Under the pieces are notes generated by a model that did not search any database, was not told the origin of the DNA, and saw only the letters and a list, made by a program, of their open reading frames with translations. DNA of 7,834 nucleotides. Source: Treponema sp. GTDB taxonomy: Bacteria > Spirochaetota > Spirochaetia > Treponematales > Breznakiellaceae. The stretch lies in the NCBI GenBank assembly GCA_031273835.1, contig JAISRD010000250.1, positions 1 to 7,834 of the forward strand, read 5' to 3'. Position 1 is the first letter of the stretch, and each line of letters opens with the position of its first letter. This document shows, one piece after another, positions 1 to 5,553 of the stretch. The translations under genes and the position numbers were made by a program.

Positions 1-531
1 ATAGTATTTCGCCACCTTGTCAAAGGCTTCCCCGGCGGCGTCGTCAATCGTAGTTCCCAGGACGCTTACGCTGTCAAAGTTATCGGCCCTGCATATCACG
101 CTGTGCCCCCCGGAAACCAGGAGGCCTAAAAAAGGATAATCCGGAGGGGTGCATGAACGGCCGGGCAGGACCAAGCGGGACGCATAAAGATGGGCCAGAA
201 GGTGATCCACGGCGATAAAGGGCAGATCCAGGGCCCAGGCAAAGGCCTTGGCAAAATGGAGCCCCACCAGGAGGGAACCGAGCAGTCCCGGATGGGCGGT
301 AACCGCCACGCCTTCAAGGTCCCCCGCCTTGAGGCCCGCCTGTTTCAGGGCTTCCGCGGTAACCCCGTCAATCCACTCGGTATGCATACGGCTGGCTATT
401 TCAGGAACCACCCCCTGATAGGGGGTATGAAACGGAATCTGGGTGGCCACCACATTGGAGAGCACCCTGCCCCCGTCAACCACGGCGGCGGCGCATTCAT
501 CACAGGATGTTTCAATCCCCAGGACTTTCAT
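1..531 (-). CDS. tsaD: tRNA N6-threonylcarbamoyladenosine transferase TsaD (Gcp/YgjD), 3' part outside window
   Basis: TsaD transfers the threonylcarbamoyl group from TC-AMP to A37 of ANN-decoding tRNAs, giving t6A, in a cytoplasmic complex with TsaB and TsaE. The 177 visible residues are the N-terminal half of the ASKHA-fold protein. They begin MKVLGIETSCDE, the family's opening motif. HLLAH (H110, H114) supplies the two metal-binding histidines. VSGGHS follows at about 139-144 and LGTTIDDAAGEAFDKVAK at 158-175. The reading frame is open to the left window edge. One small deviation is VTAHPGLLGSLLVG at 77-90, where H80 sits at a position that is usually glycine. The ATG overlaps the TGA of the upstream deacetylase gene (ATGA), and a weak GGGA lies just before it, so translation is probably coupled. 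Family identity is certain. The C-terminal half cannot be assessed. Confidence 0.96.
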   Translation of the reverse strand, partial: MKVLGIETSCDECAAAVVDGGRVLSNVVATQIPFHTPYQGVVPEIASRMHTEWIDGVTAEALKQAGLKAGDLEGVAVTAHPGLLGSLLVGLHFAKAFAWALDLPFIAVDHLLAHLYASRLVLPGRSCTPPDYPFLGLLVSGGHSVICRADNFDSVSVLGTTIDDAAGEAFDKVAKYY

Positions 532-1661
532 TTTCCCGGATCAAGAATGGCCGACACGGTGCTCAGACGATAGCCCCGTCTAAGGAGGGCCGGGTAGAGT
601 TCCGTCAGGACCGCGGCGAGCTCGGGCGACCAGGTATGGCCTATCATAACCGCATAGCCCTGCCGTTCCGCCTTTCCGCACCCCTCTTCGATGTATTTGA
701 TGATAGATTCCCGGTCCTGTTCGTTATCGAGAAAAACATCCCGCAGGGCAATGGGAAAGGCAAGTTCCTTTGAAACTGCGGGACCGGCGGTATCCCCTAT
801 GGTCCTTGAGTCAAGGAAACAGATACGCCTGTCCCGGGCGGTTTCAAGCACGGCCTTCATGATAACGGGGTCCCTGGTTACCCTGGACCCCTCATGGTTG
901 TTAAACCCCGCTGCAGGCCAGACTTCGGCGAGGTTCTTTTCGATGACTGCCTTAACCTCGGCGGGGGTCATGCCGGTTTTTACCGCCCCCGGACCGGGGT
1001 CCTCCCCGCCCAGGGGTTCCATGGGCTGGTGAAGGAACAGTTCCTTCCCCGCCGCCCTGACACGCCGGGCCGCCTCCGCCGTATAGGGCAGTCCCGGAAG
1101 TACCGCTATGGTCAGAGGGCCGGGGAAGGAGAGGAAACCCTCAAGTTCCTTAAGGTTATTTCCCGCGTCGTCTATGACAAAGATAAGCAGCCCCTTAGAT
1201 TCGGGGGGAATCACGCCGGGGGGCGGACTGCCGCCGGTCCTGTCCTGCGGCGGGGAAGAAGCGGCGGGAGGCGGGCCGGGTTCCTGCCGGGAAAGCGCGC
1301 CTGCGGCCAATTCCTCCATGGCCGCTTCCAGTTCGGGGAGGAGTTCTGCGCCGCCGCCGGGTACTGTACCGCCGTCAGGGACGCCTTCCGGGGAGGGAGC
1401 CGCCGGCCCGGTCGTTTCGGAAGGCGGTTCCGCCTGAAGGTCTAATTCCTGGCCGGCGGCCGGGGGAATGATGGGCGGCGAAAAGAGGGGACGGAGCAGA
1501 AAAAAAGCCCCCATACCCAGCACCGCAGCGCAGATAATCACCCCCGCAACAAGGGCCGCCTTAACGCCGTTTTCAAAGCTTATTTTTTTACCCCGGGAAC
1601 GGCGGGATGGAGAGACTGCGCTTTTTTTGGGCGGCTTTTCCGCTGGGGTTTTTGTTTTCAC
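528..1661 (-). CDS. Membrane-anchored divergent polysaccharide deacetylase (YibQ/DUF610 family)
   Basis: The 377-residue protein has a basic cytoplasmic head (1-33), one hydrophobic segment at about 34-57 (probable signal anchor), a Pro/Gly/Ala/Glu-rich linker at about 61-155, and a catalytic-type domain from 157 to the end. The domain carries FVIDDAG (161-166), LHQPMEP (210-216), NNHEGS (254-259), FLDSRT (282-287), RDVFLDN (307-313) and IGHTWSPEL (340-348), the pattern of the divergent polysaccharide deacetylase family that includes E. coli YibQ. The role is probably periplasmic cell-wall or glycan processing; substrate and activity are not known for most of the family. The start is GTG, with an in-frame TAA two codons upstream, so no longer protein is possible. 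No convincing Shine-Dalgarno precedes it. It follows the sigma factor gene after 42 bases and overlaps tsaD by 4, so all three probably share one transcript. Reading-frame and family confidence are high; activity is inferred. Confidence 0.9.
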   Translation of the reverse strand: MKTKTPAEKPPKKSAVSPSRRSRGKKISFENGVKAALVAGVIICAAVLGMGAFFLLRPLFSPPIIPPAAGQELDLQAEPPSETTGPAAPSPEGVPDGGTVPGGGAELLPELEAAMEELAAGALSRQEPGPPPAASSPPQDRTGGSPPPGVIPPESKGLLIFVIDDAGNNLKELEGFLSFPGPLTIAVLPGLPYTAEAARRVRAAGKELFLHQPMEPLGGEDPGPGAVKTGMTPAEVKAVIEKNLAEVWPAAGFNNHEGSRVTRDPVIMKAVLETARDRRICFLDSRTIGDTAGPAVSKELAFPIALRDVFLDNEQDRESIIKYIEEGCGKAERQGYAVMIGHTWSPELAAVLTELYPALLRRGYRLSTVSAILDPGK

Positions 1662-1703
1662 CTGATTTTAGCATAAACCGGAAAAGCCCCGCGGGTAAAC
1701 CCT

Positions 1704-2537
1704 TTACACCAAATAGGCCTGCAGTTCATCCGTTTTGGAACGCATCTTGCGGAGGGCCCGCATTTCTATCTGCCGTACCGTCTCGGGGGAAATTCCCATC
1801 TTGTCCCCTATCTTTTTAAGGGTATACCGTTTTTTCCCCATAAGCTGGTACCGGTACATAAGTATATTCCGTTCCCGCTTTTTTAGTTTTTTCAGCACAT
1901 TGAGCGCCGCGTCCCCGGCGGATTTTTTGATCAGCTGCTGTTCCGGATTGTAGGTATAATCCTCGTAGAATTCTATGAAGGAACCGCTTTCGGCGTTTCC
2001 CGTGTCCAGGGAAACCGCCGCGGCGGAGATCCTTAACAGGGCGTTGATCTCATACACCGGCACACCCAGTTCCTTTGAAAGATCCTCCGGGCCGGGTTCG
2101 CGGGCAAGGCGCTGGCTTAAACTGTGATAGAATTTTTGAATTTTAAGGAGCAGTTCTTCCTTGCGGTTGGGAAGCCGTATAAGGCGGCGCTTATTGGCGA
2201 GAAAACGGATGATGCTCTGACGTATCCACCAATTGGCATAGGTAGCAAAATGTACCTGCTTTGAATAATCAAATTTATCCGCCGAATGTATAAGCCCCAG
2301 ATTCCCTTCCTGGATCAGATCCAAAAGAGGCACCCCCGTGGTTATATAGGAACGGGCAATCTTTACCACCAGCCTGAGATTCGCCTCGATAAGCCGCCGT
2401 TTGGCCTGCTCATCTCCCCCTTGAATTCGCCGGGAAAGTTCCTTTTCTTCTTCAAAGCTGATAAGCGGATAACTTTTGATCTGATTGTAATAGATCAGTA
2501 AAAGATCATCCGTGTCCTGAGTCTTCTTTTGGCCCAT
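1704..2537 (-). CDS. RNA polymerase sigma factor, sigma70 family, compact group-2-like
   Basis: The 277-residue protein has sigma70 regions in order. Region 1.2 is at about 10-40. Region 2.1-2.2 contains EANLRLVVKIARSY and LLDLIQEGNLGLIHSADKFDY. Region 2.3-2.4 contains FATYANWWIRQSIIR (97-111). Region 3 spans about 122-190, and region 4.1-4.2 ends in VRQIEMRALRKMR (254-266), the -35 recognition helix. It lacks the long region 1.1 and non-conserved insert of primary RpoD, so it is probably an alternative RpoS/SigA-like factor. Region 2.4 is close to the primary-factor YATWWIRQAI pattern, with N for T, so its -10 preference should be near-canonical; RpoH-type signatures are absent. The ATG is set by a perfect AGGAGG six bases upstream. 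It is the first gene of a probable operon with the deacetylase and tsaD, and has a sigma54-type promoter upstream. Family assignment is certain; the regulon is unknown. Confidence 0.95.
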   Translation of the reverse strand: MGQKKTQDTDDLLLIYYNQIKSYPLISFEEEKELSRRIQGGDEQAKRRLIEANLRLVVKIARSYITTGVPLLDLIQEGNLGLIHSADKFDYSKQVHFATYANWWIRQSIIRFLANKRRLIRLPNRKEELLLKIQKFYHSLSQRLAREPGPEDLSKELGVPVYEINALLRISAAAVSLDTGNAESGSFIEFYEDYTYNPEQQLIKKSAGDAALNVLKKLKKRERNILMYRYQLMGKKRYTLKKIGDKMGISPETVRQIEMRALRKMRSKTDELQAYLV

Positions 2538-2543
2538 ATGGCA

Positions 2544-2549
2544 CCTCCT
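2544..2549 (-). promoter_or_regulatory. Strong ribosome binding site of the sigma factor gene
   Basis: The minus strand reads CAGGAGGTGCCATATG. AGGAGG sits six bases before the ATG at 2537 and extends to AGGAGGTG, a near-complete anti-16S match. It fixes the start codon. It is the only strong Shine-Dalgarno I found in the window; the other starts have weak sites or none. Confidence 0.85.
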
Positions 2550-2591
2550 GGGGGATCTTTCCTCATTTAAGGAGAAAACCCACTATATATA

Positions 2592-2607
2592 AGCAAATTC
2601 CATGCCA
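2592..2607 (-). promoter_or_regulatory. Sigma54 (RpoN) -24/-12 promoter of the sigma factor gene
   Basis: The minus strand reads TGGCATGGAATTTGCT. Against the consensus TGGCACG-N4-TTGCW it differs only at the sixth base (T for C, a common variant), with GG and GC at the correct spacing. The -24 GG is at 2606-2605 and the -12 GC at 2594-2593. Transcription would start near 2581, giving a leader of about 44 bases that contains the strong ribosome binding site. An AT-rich TATATATAGT follows directly and could act as a weak sigma70 -10, but no good -35 lies 16-18 bases before it. Transcription from a sigma54 promoter would need an AAA+ enhancer-binding protein; none is encoded in this window. The call rests on motif match, spacing and position. 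Confidence 0.72.
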
Positions 2608-2700
2608 AGTCTGAGGAAAAAACGGCGGAATCGGTTAATTCTTTACTATGCAAGGAAATAAAACAGCCATGACTTTATTCCCCCGTGATAGAAGGGAAAT

Positions 2701-2768
2701 AATGTATATATTTTCATACATTTCTTTATTTTTTCTGTATGGAAAAGATTACGGGACTGTGATACAGT
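2701..2768. promoter_or_regulatory. Cluster of inverted TGTAT half-sites (possible activator or operator sites)
   Basis: Four copies of one pentamer lie in 64 bases: TGTAT at 2703-2707 and 2736-2740, and its complement ATACA at 2716-2720 and 2762-2766. The first pair extends to 7-base arms, AATGTAT-N8-ATACATT (2701-2722). The second pair extends to CTGTAT (2735-2740) and ATACAG (2762-2767). A nested ACTGT-GAT-ACAGT (2756-2768) abuts the ATG of the plus-strand gene. Relative to the predicted sigma54 start at 2581 the cluster lies 120-187 bases upstream, the usual range for enhancer-binding-protein sites. It could equally control the divergent plus-strand gene, or be chance in AT-rich DNA. Confidence 0.35.
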
Positions 2769-3230
2769 ATGATCATGGATGGTTTGAACGACTATGGAAT
2801 ACGGTACAAGGTAAAGGGCAGGGATGTTCACTATTTTATCTCCTGGTCGCCGCTGTCCATAGCGGACCGCTGGACCATCAACGCCAAGGTTCCGTCCCTG
2901 GCGGGGATATATGAAATTTACTGGATGGACGATCATGAACATCTGCGTATGTTATGGGTGGGAGATACCCACTACGGCGGTCTTCGTTCGGAACTGCGCC
3001 GCTTAACCGATCCGGAATTGACCGATAATGCGCGGGCAAAAAAGACGCTGGAAGATGAGGAGATATGGTTCCGTTATGTACCCTGTAATTCCGCGGCGGT
3101 CATGTCCGATGTGCTGTGGTTTTTCAGAAAAACCTATTTTCCCGAAAATCCCGGCGTTGACCATTCGGGGCGTTTTGAAAAGATCTATATGAATGAATCT
3201 GCGCCGGACAAACTTATCTGGGTGCCCTAG
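2769..3230 (+). CDS. Uncharacterised small protein with degenerate GIY-YIG-like layout
   Basis: I do not recognise this 153-residue protein by name. The sequence order resembles a GIY-YIG fold. PSLAGIYEIYW (42-52) would be the GIY strand, MLWVGDT (61-67) the YIG strand, and GLRSELRRL (71-79) the helix bearing the catalytic arginine. IWFRYVPCNSAAVMSDVLWFFRKTYFPENPG (positions 99-129) occupies the place of the helix that normally carries the catalytic glutamate, but has D114 near that point and no clear glutamate. If the fold is right it may be inactive or altered. There is no signal peptide or membrane segment. The start could be the ATG at 2769 or the one at 2775; neither has a Shine-Dalgarno. 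It is followed nine bases later by the YciO-family gene, probably in one transcript, and is divergent from the sigma factor gene. The gene looks real from its length, codon pattern and placement; function is unknown. Confidence 0.75.
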   Translation: MIMDGLNDYGIRYKVKGRDVHYFISWSPLSIADRWTINAKVPSLAGIYEIYWMDDHEHLRMLWVGDTHYGGLRSELRRLTDPELTDNARAKKTLEDEEIWFRYVPCNSAAVMSDVLWFFRKTYFPENPGVDHSGRFEKIYMNESAPDKLIWVP

Positions 3231-3239
3231 CGTCCTGTC

Positions 3240-3890
3240 ATGATAGAATATGTGGTTCCTACCAACATTGACGACCGGGGCCTTGTCCGGGCGGCCCGGC
3301 TCCTTGAAGAAGGGGGGCTCGTCGGATTCCCCTCCGATACGAGCTGGCTCATAGGCTGTTCTTTTCATTCCAGGGGGGGCTTAAAAAAACTCAGGGCCCT
3401 TGCCGGCCGGGAGACGCCGGAAGTTAAGGAGGACCGTCACTTTACCCTGCTCTGTTCCGATATTTCCCAGTTCGGCGAATTCTGCAGCATGGACAATACC
3501 AGGTTCCGGCTGATCAAACGGCTCTCGCCGGGGCCCTATGTTTTTATACTGAATACCCTTCTGGGTACGGAGAAGGCCCTGAATTTAAAACGGGGTGAAA
3601 TCGGCGTACGCCTTCCCAATCATCCGGTTCCCCAGGCGCTGATTAAAACCCACGGAACGCCGCTGTATTCGGTAACCGCCAAAAAAAGCATGTATACCCG
3701 GCAGGGGGGGAAACCGGAGTCCCCGGAGGAAGAACTTTTTGAGGGGGGCTGGGAATTGGAGGCCATTGAGGGGGTCGATCTGATCCTTGATACCGGCGAC
3801 GAGCGGCCCCGTATCTTTACCACCGTCCTGGATTTGCGGAGCAGCGAGGTAACGCCCCTGCGCATGGGGGCGGGAGCGTGGCCTGTCTAA
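3240..3890 (+). CDS. yciO: YciO-type member of the Sua5/YciO/YrdC (TsaC) family
   Basis: The 216-residue protein spans the full YrdC-like domain. GGLVGFPSDTSWLIGC (25-40) corresponds to the YPTDTVYGLG nucleotide-site motif. K49/K50 and R52 lie in the basic region, RHFTLLCSDISQF is at 66-78, SPGPYVFIL at 96-104, IGVRLPNHP at 121-129 and TTVLDLR at 194-200. HFTLLC, the DNTRFRLIK stretch and SPGPYVFIL resemble E. coli YciO more than TsaC. The SAN-type motif of TsaC/Sua5 is replaced by SVTAKKS (144-150). TsaC makes threonylcarbamoyl-AMP for t6A; YciO is related in fold but its role is less clear. The start lies nine bases after the upstream stop with no Shine-Dalgarno, suggesting coupled translation. 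Poly-G and poly-A runs of seven occur inside. Family certain; YciO versus TsaC function is a judgement. Confidence 0.88.
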   Translation: MIEYVVPTNIDDRGLVRAARLLEEGGLVGFPSDTSWLIGCSFHSRGGLKKLRALAGRETPEVKEDRHFTLLCSDISQFGEFCSMDNTRFRLIKRLSPGPYVFILNTLLGTEKALNLKRGEIGVRLPNHPVPQALIKTHGTPLYSVTAKKSMYTRQGGKPESPEEELFEGGWELEAIEGVDLILDTGDERPRIFTTVLDLRSSEVTPLRMGAGAWPV

Positions 3891-3915
3891 GGGGGCCCCT
3901 TATCGCGGGTTTTTT
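3889..3915. terminator. Palindrome and T-run between convergent genes, possible weak terminator
   Basis: The 23-base gap between the convergent yciO-like and LysM/M23 genes, with the bases that edge it, holds AAGGGG-G-CCCCTT (3889-3901), usable as a 5-bp stem with a 3-base loop. Six T's follow at 3910-3915. The T-run is eight bases from the stem, so this is not a textbook intrinsic terminator on the plus strand, and there is no U-run in the other direction. Confidence 0.3.
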
Positions 3916-4891
3916 ACCGGCGGAGCAGACGCCGCGGATTGGTGGTGGCGCCGTTCTGGTAAACGGTAAAGTGCACATGGGGGCCCGTACTTAAGCCCGT
4001 ATTGCCCACATCGCCGATAAGATCCCCCGCGTTGACATAGGCTCCCGATTTAACCCGGTAAATATCCATGTGGCCGTAGAGGGTACGATAACCGCCCTGG
4101 TGGGTGATAACCACAAAATTCCCAAAGGTATTATCATAACCCACGGCGCTGACCCTGCCCGCCATGGCCGCCCTAATCGGCGTACCCGTGGGGGCGGCGA
4201 TGTCCAGTCCGTTGTGGAATGAACGGCCCCCGCCGAAGGGACTGCGGCGGTATCCATAGTACGAAGTCAGCCGCCCCTGCACGGGCCAGATGAACAGATC
4301 CCCGTTGATCTGCTGTTCTTCTTCCCTGGGCATGACCGCTCCGGGAACAAAAAGATCCTTATTGGTGTTGATCTGATCGGAAAAAAGTTCATTGGCAACT
4401 TTTGTGGCGACCACATCGGCCTTATATTTTTTGGTGATGGATTCCAGGGTTTCCCCTCTTTTGACCGTGTGATAGACCCCGTCCTGATTGGGGACCTTCA
4501 GGGTCAGCCCTATTTTGAGGGACCGGGTATTTTTGATATTGTTAAGGGATATCAGGGTACCCGCGTTGAGGCCGAAACGCTTGGCCACTTCGCCCACCAC
4601 ATCACCCTGTTTAATGGTATACGATGAAAAAAGCAGCATCCGGGGCTGGGAAAATTCTTCCGGTTCGGGTACGCTCATGGGTTCCGGGGTCTCCAGGGAA
4701 ACGGGGCTTATGGTTACGTCGCTTTCCCGTCCGCCCATACTGGTTTCCCATGTTTCAACGGCCTCTTCCATAACGACCGGATTTTCCTGCCCGGCAAGAA
4801 ACCAGCTAACCGGAATATAGTACAGGATCATACAGGCCAGCAGCACCCGTAACAATCCGTTTATAGCATCGTTTTTTTCCCGCAACATCAT
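3914..4891 (-). CDS. LysM-LysM-M23 cell-wall endopeptidase, membrane-anchored
   Basis: The 325-residue protein has a hydrophobic segment at about 12-33 (uncleaved anchor or signal peptide). An acidic linker of about 50 residues follows. Two LysM modules are visible: YTIKQGDVVGEVAKRFGLN to LKVP at about 91-134, and YHTVKRGETLESITKKYKA to FVPG at about 140-184. A LytM/M23 metallopeptidase domain spans about 200-320. The zinc site is complete: H226 and D230 in SFHNGLD, H274 in LYGHM, and HVH at 305-307, so it should be an active peptidoglycan endopeptidase rather than an EnvC-like dead homologue. LysM modules bind glycan strands, so it likely acts on periplasmic murein in growth or division. ATG occurs twice in tandem (4891 and 4888) after a weak TTGAG. 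It lies 77 bases downstream of the DUF151 gene and has a sigma70-type promoter overlapping that gene's end. Confidence 0.93.
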   Translation of the reverse strand: MMLREKNDAINGLLRVLLACMILYYIPVSWFLAGQENPVVMEEAVETWETSMGGRESDVTISPVSLETPEPMSVPEPEEFSQPRMLLFSSYTIKQGDVVGEVAKRFGLNAGTLISLNNIKNTRSLKIGLTLKVPNQDGVYHTVKRGETLESITKKYKADVVATKVANELFSDQINTNKDLFVPGAVMPREEEQQINGDLFIWPVQGRLTSYYGYRRSPFGGGRSFHNGLDIAAPTGTPIRAAMAGRVSAVGYDNTFGNFVVITHQGGYRTLYGHMDIYRVKSGAYVNAGDLIGDVGNTGLSTGPHVHFTVYQNGATTNPRRLLRR

Positions 4892-4916
4892 ATTTACTCA
4901 AGTACCATTTTAATAT

Positions 4917-4930
4917 CGGTAAAAATACCG
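4917..4930. repeat. Small inverted repeat in the LysM/M23 leader
   Basis: CGGTA-AAAA-TACCG is a 5-bp inverted repeat inside the predicted 5' leader of the LysM/M23 gene, about 25 bases upstream of its ATG and just downstream of the predicted transcription start. It could be an operator or a small hairpin. The arms are too short for a firm call. Confidence 0.3.
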
Positions 4931-4943
4931 GAATCTTTGCTCT

Positions 4944-4972
4944 TATATATCATAGTTCTCTAAAAATTTCAA
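4944..4972 (-). promoter_or_regulatory. Sigma70-type promoter of the LysM/M23 gene
   Basis: The minus strand has TTGAAA (4972-4967), a 17-base spacer, and TATATA (4949-4944). The hexamers match the consensus at 5 of 6 and 4 of 6 positions at ideal spacing. Transcription would begin near 4937, giving a leader of about 45 bases. The -35 hexamer contains the TGA stop of the DUF151 gene, so the promoter is embedded in the end of the upstream gene. It allows the peptidase to be expressed apart from the synthase operon. Confidence 0.55.
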
Positions 4973-5550
4973 GTATGCGGAAGATCTTTTTCTTCCTGTT
5001 CCAGTAAAAGCAGCATATCCCGTATTTCGGCGGCCTTTTCATAGTCCTCCAGGGCAACCGCGTTGTCCAGCCGGACCTTGAGTGTTTCCCGGCGCTCCGC
5101 CGGGGTTTCGCTTTCCCCGCCGTTTTCCACCTCCCTGGTGAGTATCCCCGCCTGTTCCACCACCCCTTCGGCCACATAAAGGGGACATTTACTGCGTACC
5201 GCCAGGGCAAAAGCGTCGGAGGGCCGGGCGTCCACCACCAGGGGTTTTTCGGCGGTATAGGCCGCCGTTTCTCCGGAGGAAACAAAAAACAGCCTGGCAA
5301 AGAAGGTATTATCCCGTATCTCGTTTACCTCAGCCCTGAGGAGTACCAACCCGGCGCTGCGGGCCACATTGAGGAGCAGATCCGCCGTAAGGGGCCTGGG
5401 GAGCCCCGTTCCCCCATAACCGATGAGTATCGACTGGGCCTCCAACTGGCCGATGAAGATCGGCACCGAATAGTCGGAACCCAGGGGGCGCAGAAAGACC
5501 AGACTCCCCTCTCCCGATTTGGCTATGCCCCAAATTTCAGCTTCCAGCAT
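4969..5550 (-). CDS. Bifunctional nuclease family protein (DUF151) with C-terminal UVR motif
   Basis: The 193-residue protein has a DUF151/BFN domain at about 1-140: LVFLRPLGSDYSVPIFIGQLEAQSI (17-41), TADLLLNVARSAG (55-67), NTFFARLFF (81-89) and the hallmark VDARPSDAFALAVR (106-119). After a Glu-rich linker comes a UVR (UvrB/UvrC-type) motif with LDNAVALEDYEKAAEIRDML (161-180), a short helical hairpin used for protein contacts in UvrB, UvrC, McsA and Clp ATPases. Nuclease activity has been reported for plant BFN proteins; bacterial roles are poorly defined, so function here is uncertain. It is cytoplasmic by appearance. The ATG is three bases after the stop of the polyprenyl synthase gene, with a weak GGGA nearby, so the two are translationally coupled. 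Family assignment is firm. Confidence 0.9.
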   Translation of the reverse strand: MLEAEIWGIAKSGEGSLVFLRPLGSDYSVPIFIGQLEAQSILIGYGGTGLPRPLTADLLLNVARSAGLVLLRAEVNEIRDNTFFARLFFVSSGETAAYTAEKPLVVDARPSDAFALAVRSKCPLYVAEGVVEQAGILTREVENGGESETPAERRETLKVRLDNAVALEDYEKAAEIRDMLLLLEQEEKDLPHT

Positions 5551-5553
5551 GGT

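Noticed and set aside
190..573. Plus-strand open frame over tsaD
   Set aside because: It is antisense to well-conserved TsaD motifs and has no ribosome binding site.
894..1445. Long plus-strand open frame opposite the deacetylase gene
   Set aside because: It is antisense to a protein with clear family motifs, is rich in Arg/Gly as expected from a GC-rich shadow frame, and has no recognisable domain.
1662..1703. Possible terminator or attenuator between the sigma factor and deacetylase genes
   Set aside because: GGG-TTTA-CCC and CCCGCGGG pairings exist on the minus strand, but stems are only three or four bases and the nearby T-run has four T's. Read-through is more likely.
2646..2942. Minus-strand frame across the divergent regulatory region and the start of the GIY-YIG-like gene
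   Set aside because: It has no family resemblance, overlaps regulatory DNA, and is antisense to a better coding frame.
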